A DNA stretch of 9,290 bases from an uncultured Collinsella sp. (GTDB taxonomy: Bacteria; Actinomycetota; Coriobacteriia; Coriobacteriales; Coriobacteriaceae), in the NCBI GenBank assembly GCA_902494375.1, contig CABUTL010000031.1:1-9290 (forward strand), in the 5' to 3' direction. The first letter of the stretch is position 1, and each line of letters opens with the position of its first letter. The notes below the pieces were generated by a model, which saw nothing but the letters and a program-made list of their open reading frames with translations, was not told the DNA's origin and made no database searches. Below, in pieces: positions 6,687 to 9,290 of the stretch. The position numbers and the translations under genes were made by a program.

Positions 6687-7262
6687 GTGAGTACCCGTAG
6701 CGCCACGAACAAGCGCACGCAATCCCACGAAGTTACCGGGGTTGCGCGCAAGTCTGCCGCATCTGCTAAGCCCGCCCGCCAAGCAGCGAGCTCCGTTCGC
6801 GTCGTGCCGGCTTCGTCTAAGGCACGCCGCAAAGAGCTCGAGAAGGGCGAGAACCTCGAGGGCCTCTCTAAAGAGGAGAAGCGCGCCCGCAAGGCTAAGC
6901 AGCGCGCCAAGGAGGACCGCATCTATACGGTGTCGAATATCCTCCTCAAGCAGGACGAGGACTACACCAAGCGCCGTCGCATCTGGTGGATTGTGCTCGC
7001 CATTGGCATGGTGCTCGTCGTGGCAATTTGGGCCTCGCTGTACTTCGCTCCCGCTGGCATGGTGTCCAGCCCTGTCCAGATGGTCGGCATTGTTTTGTCC
7101 TACGTCATCATTTTGGGCGACTTTATCTATGACTTCGCTCGTATTCGTCCCTTGCGCAACATGTACCGCGCGCAGGCCGAGGGCATGTCCGAGAACAAGC
7201 TCAACGCTCTTATTGAGCGCGCGGCTGCCGAGGAGGACAAGAAGGACTCCAAGAAGAAGTAG
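6687..7262 (+). CDS. basic two-helix membrane protein of unknown function
   Basis: I do not recognise this 191-aa protein. Residues 1-50 are Ser/Ala/Arg/Lys-rich and probably disordered. Residues 50-78 are a highly charged Lys/Arg/Glu segment likely to be helical or coiled-coil. Two hydrophobic helices follow (about 99-120 and 129-148), joined by a short APAGMVSSP turn, and the C-terminus is a charged helix ending in Lys-rich residues. Flanking basic residues place both ends in the cytoplasm. The GTG start directly follows the purC TAA with no gap, and GAAGGAG (6671-6677) inside purC sits 9 nt upstream, so it is co-transcribed and probably coupled with purC. A strong terminator follows. The coupling does not itself imply a purine role; the basic tail could contact nucleic acid, ribosomes or lipid, which is speculation. 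Confidence 0.88.
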   Translation: MSTRSATNKRTQSHEVTGVARKSAASAKPARQAASSVRVVPASSKARRKELEKGENLEGLSKEEKRARKAKQRAKEDRIYTVSNILLKQDEDYTKRRRIWWIVLAIGMVLVVAIWASLYFAPAGMVSSPVQMVGIVLSYVIILGDFIYDFARIRPLRNMYRAQAEGMSENKLNALIERAAAEEDKKDSKKK

Positions 7263-7265
7263 CGT

Positions 7266-7295
7266 TTGCATACATACTTATCGCTAAGATATAAG
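7266..7295 (+). promoter_or_regulatory. possible aminopeptidase promoter overlapping the upstream terminator
   Basis: TTGCAT (7266-7271) and TATAAG (7290-7295) are separated by 18 bp. The -10 overlaps the 5' arm of the terminator at 7293-7323. Transcription from it would begin near 7302, inside the terminator loop, so the new RNA would lack the 5' arm and escape termination. The leader to the aminopeptidase ATG would be about 50 nt. Confidence 0.4.
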
Positions 7296-7323
7296 GCGCG
7301 TCGTTTTTGCGGCGCGCCTTTTT
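7293..7323 (+). terminator. intrinsic terminator of the purC unit
   Basis: AAGGCGCG (7293-7300) pairs perfectly with CGCGCCTT (7313-7320). The stem extends by three pairs (TCG with CGG, one G-U) to 11 bp around a T-rich 6-nt loop, followed by an uninterrupted T run (7319-7323). It starts 31 nt after the membrane-protein stop. This is the best protein-gene terminator in the window. Confidence 0.85.
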
Positions 7324-7351
7324 ACTGTTCTATAGATAGATGGAGTGGCAC

Positions 7352-8632
7352 ATGATTCGAGCTGCCCTGACGGTCGAAGAGGCTCTGGAGGGCATGAAGG
7401 CCCTGGAGCCCAAGATTAAAAACTACGCGCGTCTGGTCGTCCGCAAGGGCGTAAACGTCAAGCCCGGCCAGGAGGTCGTCGTTCAGTCTCCGGTCGAGTG
7501 CGCGCCGTTTGCGCGCGTGGTGGTCGCGGAGGCCTATGCTGCCGGCGCCGGCCACGTGACGGTCATTTGGGCCGATGATGCCGTGACGAGGCTTACGTAC
7601 GAGCATGTCGAGAAAAGCTATTTTGAGCAGACGCCCGAGTGGAAGCGCATGCAGCTGGATTCCTTGGCCCAGGATGGTGCCTGCTTTGTCTTTATCGAGG
7701 GTGCGGATCCTGCGGCCCTCAAGGGCATCGATCCAGCCAAGCCGGCCGCGGCATCAAAGGCGAGGAATACGCAGTGCAAAGTTTTCCGCCGTGGACTGGA
7801 TTACAACATCAATCCGTGGTGCATCGCCGGCGCTCCGGTCGTGGCTTGGGCGCACGAGGTGTTCCCGGGAGACGCCGATGAGGTTGCAATCTATAAGCTG
7901 TGGAATGCGATTCTGCACACCGCGCGCGCCGATGGCCAGGACCCGGAGAGCGACTGGGAACTCCATGACGCCGCATTCGAAAAGAACCTGCGTTTCCTGA
8001 ACGACAATCGTTTCGACTACCTGCATTACACCGCGGCAAATGGAACCGATCTGACGATTGGCATGACGAAAGGTCACGAGTGGGCCGGCGGCAAGGGCAA
8101 GACGACCGATGGGCACCCCTTCTTCCCCAACATTCCCACCGAGGAAGTCTTCACTTCGCCCGATCGCATGCGCGCCGACGGTATCGTGTACTCGGCCATG
8201 CCGCTCATCCATCACGGCAATAAGGTCGAAGATTTTTGGATTAAGTTCGAGGGCGGCCGCGTGGTGGACTACGACGCCCGCGTGGGCAAGGCAACGCTCG
8301 CAAGTATCATCGATACTGACGAGGGCGCTGCTCACCTGGGAGAGGTCGCGCTCATTTCCAAGAACACGCCGATCCGCGAAAGTGGTGTTCTGTTCTACGA
8401 TACGCTCTATGACGAGAACGCTAGCTGCCATCTCGCGCTAGGTGTCGGTTTCCCCGAATGCATCGAGGGTGGGTATGACATGTCCAAGGAGGAGCTTCTG
8501 GAGCATGGCGTTAACGTCTCGAGCACGCACGTCGATTTTATGATCGGCACGGACGACATCGATATTGTGGGCATTACGCCTGATGGACGTGAAGTTGTGA
8601 TTTTCCAGAACGGCCAATGGAGTTGGGAATAG
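7352..8632 (+). CDS. M29-family metallo-aminopeptidase
   Basis: The 426-aa protein matches the AmpS/AmpT/PepS (thermophilic aminopeptidase, M29) family, cytoplasmic two-metal enzymes that remove N-terminal residues from peptides. The C-terminal metal site is visible: Glu264/Glu265 in NIPTEEVFTSPD, Glu331 in GEVAL, His360 in NASCHLALG, and His393 with Asp395 in STHVDFMIGTDD. The N-terminal half has the expected alpha/beta start with KNYARLVVRKGVNVKPGQEV. Length is slightly above the usual 400-415 aa. The ATG at 7352 is chosen because GGAG (7342-7345) lies 6 nt upstream; an ATG at 7340 would add four residues and lies over that site. It is probably monocistronic from the promoter nested in the preceding terminator. 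Its last codons overlap the -35 box of the tRNA-Lys promoter, and no terminator lies between, so read-through into the tRNA is possible. Substrate specificity cannot be inferred. Confidence 0.95.
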   Translation: MIRAALTVEEALEGMKALEPKIKNYARLVVRKGVNVKPGQEVVVQSPVECAPFARVVVAEAYAAGAGHVTVIWADDAVTRLTYEHVEKSYFEQTPEWKRMQLDSLAQDGACFVFIEGADPAALKGIDPAKPAAASKARNTQCKVFRRGLDYNINPWCIAGAPVVAWAHEVFPGDADEVAIYKLWNAILHTARADGQDPESDWELHDAAFEKNLRFLNDNRFDYLHYTAANGTDLTIGMTKGHEWAGGKGKTTDGHPFFPNIPTEEVFTSPDRMRADGIVYSAMPLIHHGNKVEDFWIKFEGGRVVDYDARVGKATLASIIDTDEGAAHLGEVALISKNTPIRESGVLFYDTLYDENASCHLALGVGFPECIEGGYDMSKEELLEHGVNVSSTHVDFMIGTDDIDIVGITPDGREVVIFQNGQWSWE

Positions 8633-8651
8633 TCCCAGACCGTGGTACAAT
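8623..8651 (+). promoter_or_regulatory. promoter of tRNA-Lys
   Basis: TTGGGA (8623-8628) and TACAAT (8646-8651) are separated by exactly 17 bp, and the -10 ends 9 bp before the mature tRNA 5' end. The -35 lies inside the end of the aminopeptidase coding sequence. Position and spacing support a dedicated tRNA promoter with a very short 5' leader. Confidence 0.65.
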
Positions 8652-8660
8652 GCCACCCGC

Positions 8661-8733
8661 GGGCCGTTAGCTCAGCTGGCAGAGCAGGGGACTTTTAATC
8701 CCAAGGTCCAGGGTTCGAACCCCTGACGGCCCA
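8661..8733 (+). tRNA. trnK: tRNA-Lys (anticodon TTT)
   Basis: A complete cloverleaf is visible. The acceptor GGGCCGT (8661-8667) pairs with ACGGCCC (8726-8732), and the D stem is GCTC/GAGC (8670-8673/8682-8685). The anticodon stem-loop has loop CTTTTAA (8692-8698) with TTT at 8694-8696. The T arm is CAGGG TTCGAAC CCCTG (8709-8725). The outermost anticodon-stem pair is a G-A mismatch. The discriminator A8733 is followed by CCC, so the terminal CCA is not encoded and must be added afterwards. The gene decodes AAA/AAG lysine codons. Its 3' part, from the T loop onward, is repeated at 8896. Confidence 0.97.
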
Positions 8734-8780
8734 CCCAAAGATTGTTGAGACGGTCAACTTCGGTTGGCCGTCTTTTTTGT
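8717..8780 (+). repeat. direct repeat copy 1: tRNA-Lys 3' part plus terminator
   Basis: This 64-bp segment starts at GAAC of the T loop, covers the rest of tRNA-Lys and runs through its terminator. It is identical to 8896-8959 by direct base comparison, at an offset of 179 bp. Similarity continues more weakly to 8804, with five mismatches in the next 24 bp. This copy belongs to the functional tRNA. Confidence 0.9.
8749..8778 (+). terminator. intrinsic terminator of tRNA-Lys
   Basis: GACGGTCAAC (8749-8758) pairs with GTTGGCCGTC (8763-8772) in a 10-bp stem with one G-U pair, closed by a very stable C(TTCG)G tetraloop and followed by six T (8773-8778). It begins 15 nt after the tRNA. Confidence 0.93.
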
Positions 8781-8895
8781 CGCCCTTTCATGGGTTCGAA
8801 CCCGTCGGGGCGCGGAGCTGAGTAAACGCGTGAGCGTTTGCCAGCGCAGCGCGCAAGGCGCGAAAGCGCCGCAGCGGCCGCCTGCGAAGCAGGCT
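8781..8895. other. 115-bp hairpin cassette between the tRNA-tail repeats
   Basis: This gene-free segment separates the two 64-bp repeats. It has three consecutive hairpins: AAACGC-GTGA-GCGTTT (8824-8839), GGCGC-GAAA-GCGCC (8857-8870) and GCCTGC-GAA-GCAGGC (8880-8894). All have a GC/GC closing step and a loop that begins with G and ends with A. At its left is the palindrome GGGTTCGAACCC (8792-8803), which resembles a T-loop core but lacks a tRNA around it. The third hairpin has the same GC-GAA-GC tip as the repeats at 13-27 and 144-158. It looks like a small non-coding repeat element. Confidence 0.7.
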
Positions 8896-8959
8896 GAACC
8901 CCTGACGGCCCACCCAAAGATTGTTGAGACGGTCAACTTCGGTTGGCCGTCTTTTTTGT
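8896..8959 (+). repeat. direct repeat copy 2: orphan tRNA-Lys 3' part plus terminator
   Basis: This is an exact copy of 8717-8780 without the 5' part of a tRNA, so it cannot produce one. It is preceded directly by the last hairpin of the cassette. It could be one half of an attachment-site pair, the remnant of a second tandem tRNA-Lys gene, or part of a local tandem duplication; the sequence alone does not decide. Confidence 0.9.
8928..8957 (+). terminator. second copy of the tRNA-Lys terminator
   Basis: This is identical to the terminator at 8749-8778, with a 10-bp stem, TTCG loop and six T. It should be functional for any transcript that passes the first, giving a double block before the right-hand region. 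Confidence 0.85.
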
Positions 8960-8969
8960 TGCCGGTGCA

Positions 8970-8983
8970 CGGGTTCGAACCCG
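8970..8983. repeat. T-loop-like palindrome after repeat copy 2
   Basis: CGGGTTCGAACCCG is a perfect 14-nt palindrome. Its 12-nt core also occurs at 8792-8803, again 179 bp earlier, and its first 11 bases match the T loop of tRNA-Lys. No cloverleaf can be built around it, and the stem is one C short of a normal 7-nt T loop, so it is a relic or att-like core and not a tRNA. Confidence 0.6.
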
Positions 8984-9290
8984 AACTTCTCTATATATAA
9001 GAACGCTTGGCGAACAAAACCCGCCTTTTACCGATGGGAAACAAATAGCTGATGCCTTTGGGGTAAAGTAGCGCTCCAGAGATGACCGATGTCTCAATAC
9101 TCATAAAACAGCTGGTCATCGCCAATATCAGAAGCCAATGCTTCAGTTATAACCTCAGGGACGCGACTGAGGGACATATTCATTTGTGAACAAAATATGG
9201 AGTGCCAGATTCCCGCCCCCGGGGCCCCTCCGGTCTGGCAATATATCTCCTTGCCGCGCGGCCCGGTGGAACCGGATGAGCCGCGGGGCG
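8984..9290. other. region right of the tRNA with no supported gene
   Basis: About 8984-9200 is visibly richer in A and T than the rest of the window; 9205-9290 is extremely GC-rich. Small inverted repeats are GATGACC/GGTCATC (9081-9087/9114-9120) and CCTCAG/CTGAGG (9153-9158/9167-9172). On the minus strand one frame is open from the window edge to a TGA at 9094-9096 (65 codons). Its internal ATGs at 9183 and 9177 would give only 29 or 27 residues, and I see no ribosome site. This could be the end of a gene entering from the right, a pseudogene fragment or chance; I do not call it a gene. Confidence 0.4.
9203..9275. repeat. GC-rich inverted-repeat cluster at the right edge
   Basis: TGCCAGA (9203-9209) is an exact inverted match to TCTGGCA (9234-9240), enclosing a 24-bp C/G-rich segment that contains GGGGCCCC. 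A second hairpin, CCGGT-GGA-ACCGG (9263-9275), follows and is itself flanked by CCGCG (9254-9258) and CGCGG (9282-9286). These may be the end of a repeat or mobile element whose body lies beyond the window; no transposase is visible. Confidence 0.45.

Noticed and set aside
5697..7271. 524-codon open frame on the minus strand opposite purC and the membrane protein
   Set aside because: It lies wholly antisense to two convincing genes, is dominated by Leu/Ala/Val/Gly/Asp/Arg runs expected from antisense reading of GC-biased codons, and has no motif of its own.
8672..8917. 81-codon minus-strand frame across tRNA-Lys and the repeats
   Set aside because: It contains VGRQGFEPWTLGLK, a well-known false protein string produced by reading a tRNA gene in antisense. 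The two further minus-strand frames here repeat the same terminator-derived peptide.
8970..8983. A second tRNA gene suggested by the T-loop-like palindrome
   Set aside because: No acceptor, D or anticodon arms can be found in the correct positions on either strand.
8764..9000. 78-codon plus-strand frame running from the first terminator through the second repeat
   Set aside because: It begins inside the tRNA terminator, runs through structured non-coding repeats and has no ribosome site or family resemblance.

Overview
This window looks like a chromosomal core region of a moderately high-GC bacterium. It most resembles an actinobacterium of the class Coriobacteriia (Collinsella-like). That placement is inferred from base composition, GC-rich codon use, the mix of gene families and the short GC-rich hairpin repeats; no marker gene here proves it. 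All eight supported protein genes and the one tRNA gene are on the + strand.

Layout. Positions 1-184 hold two copies of a 53-bp hairpin-bearing repeat and no gene. Next comes purB (287-1633, adenylosuccinate lyase), closed by a long hairpin. A two-gene unit follows: an 87-aa TSCPD-domain protein (1762-2025) overlapped by 1 nt with a Tat-exported lipoprotein of unknown function (2025-3236). A large hairpin separates these from an OmpR/PhoB-type two-component pair: a response regulator (3390-4112) and a membrane histidine kinase (4124-5689). A small terminator-like hairpin precedes purC (5799-6686, SAICAR synthase). An unknown basic two-helix membrane protein (6687-7262) follows purC with no gap. 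A strong terminator, which appears to carry a promoter on its 5' side, leads into an M29 metallo-aminopeptidase (7352-8632). Last comes tRNA-Lys(TTT) at 8661-8733 with its own terminator.

How the genes relate. PurC and PurB catalyse consecutive steps of IMP synthesis (SAICAR formation, then fumarate release to AICAR), and PurB also makes AMP from adenylosuccinate. They are about 4 kb apart with a signalling pair and an envelope lipoprotein between them, so this is not a classical pur operon. The aminopeptidase and tRNA-Lys are ordinary housekeeping functions.

The least ordinary part is downstream of the tRNA. A 64-bp segment covering the 3' part of tRNA-Lys and its terminator is repeated exactly 179 bp later. 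Between the copies is a gene-free cassette containing three hairpins with G...A-type loops. Hairpins of the same design occur in the repeats at the left end. Right of the second copy the DNA is AT-richer, then very GC-rich with inverted repeats, and holds no gene I can support. No defence system, CRISPR array, insertion sequence or other clearly new multi-gene system is visible.
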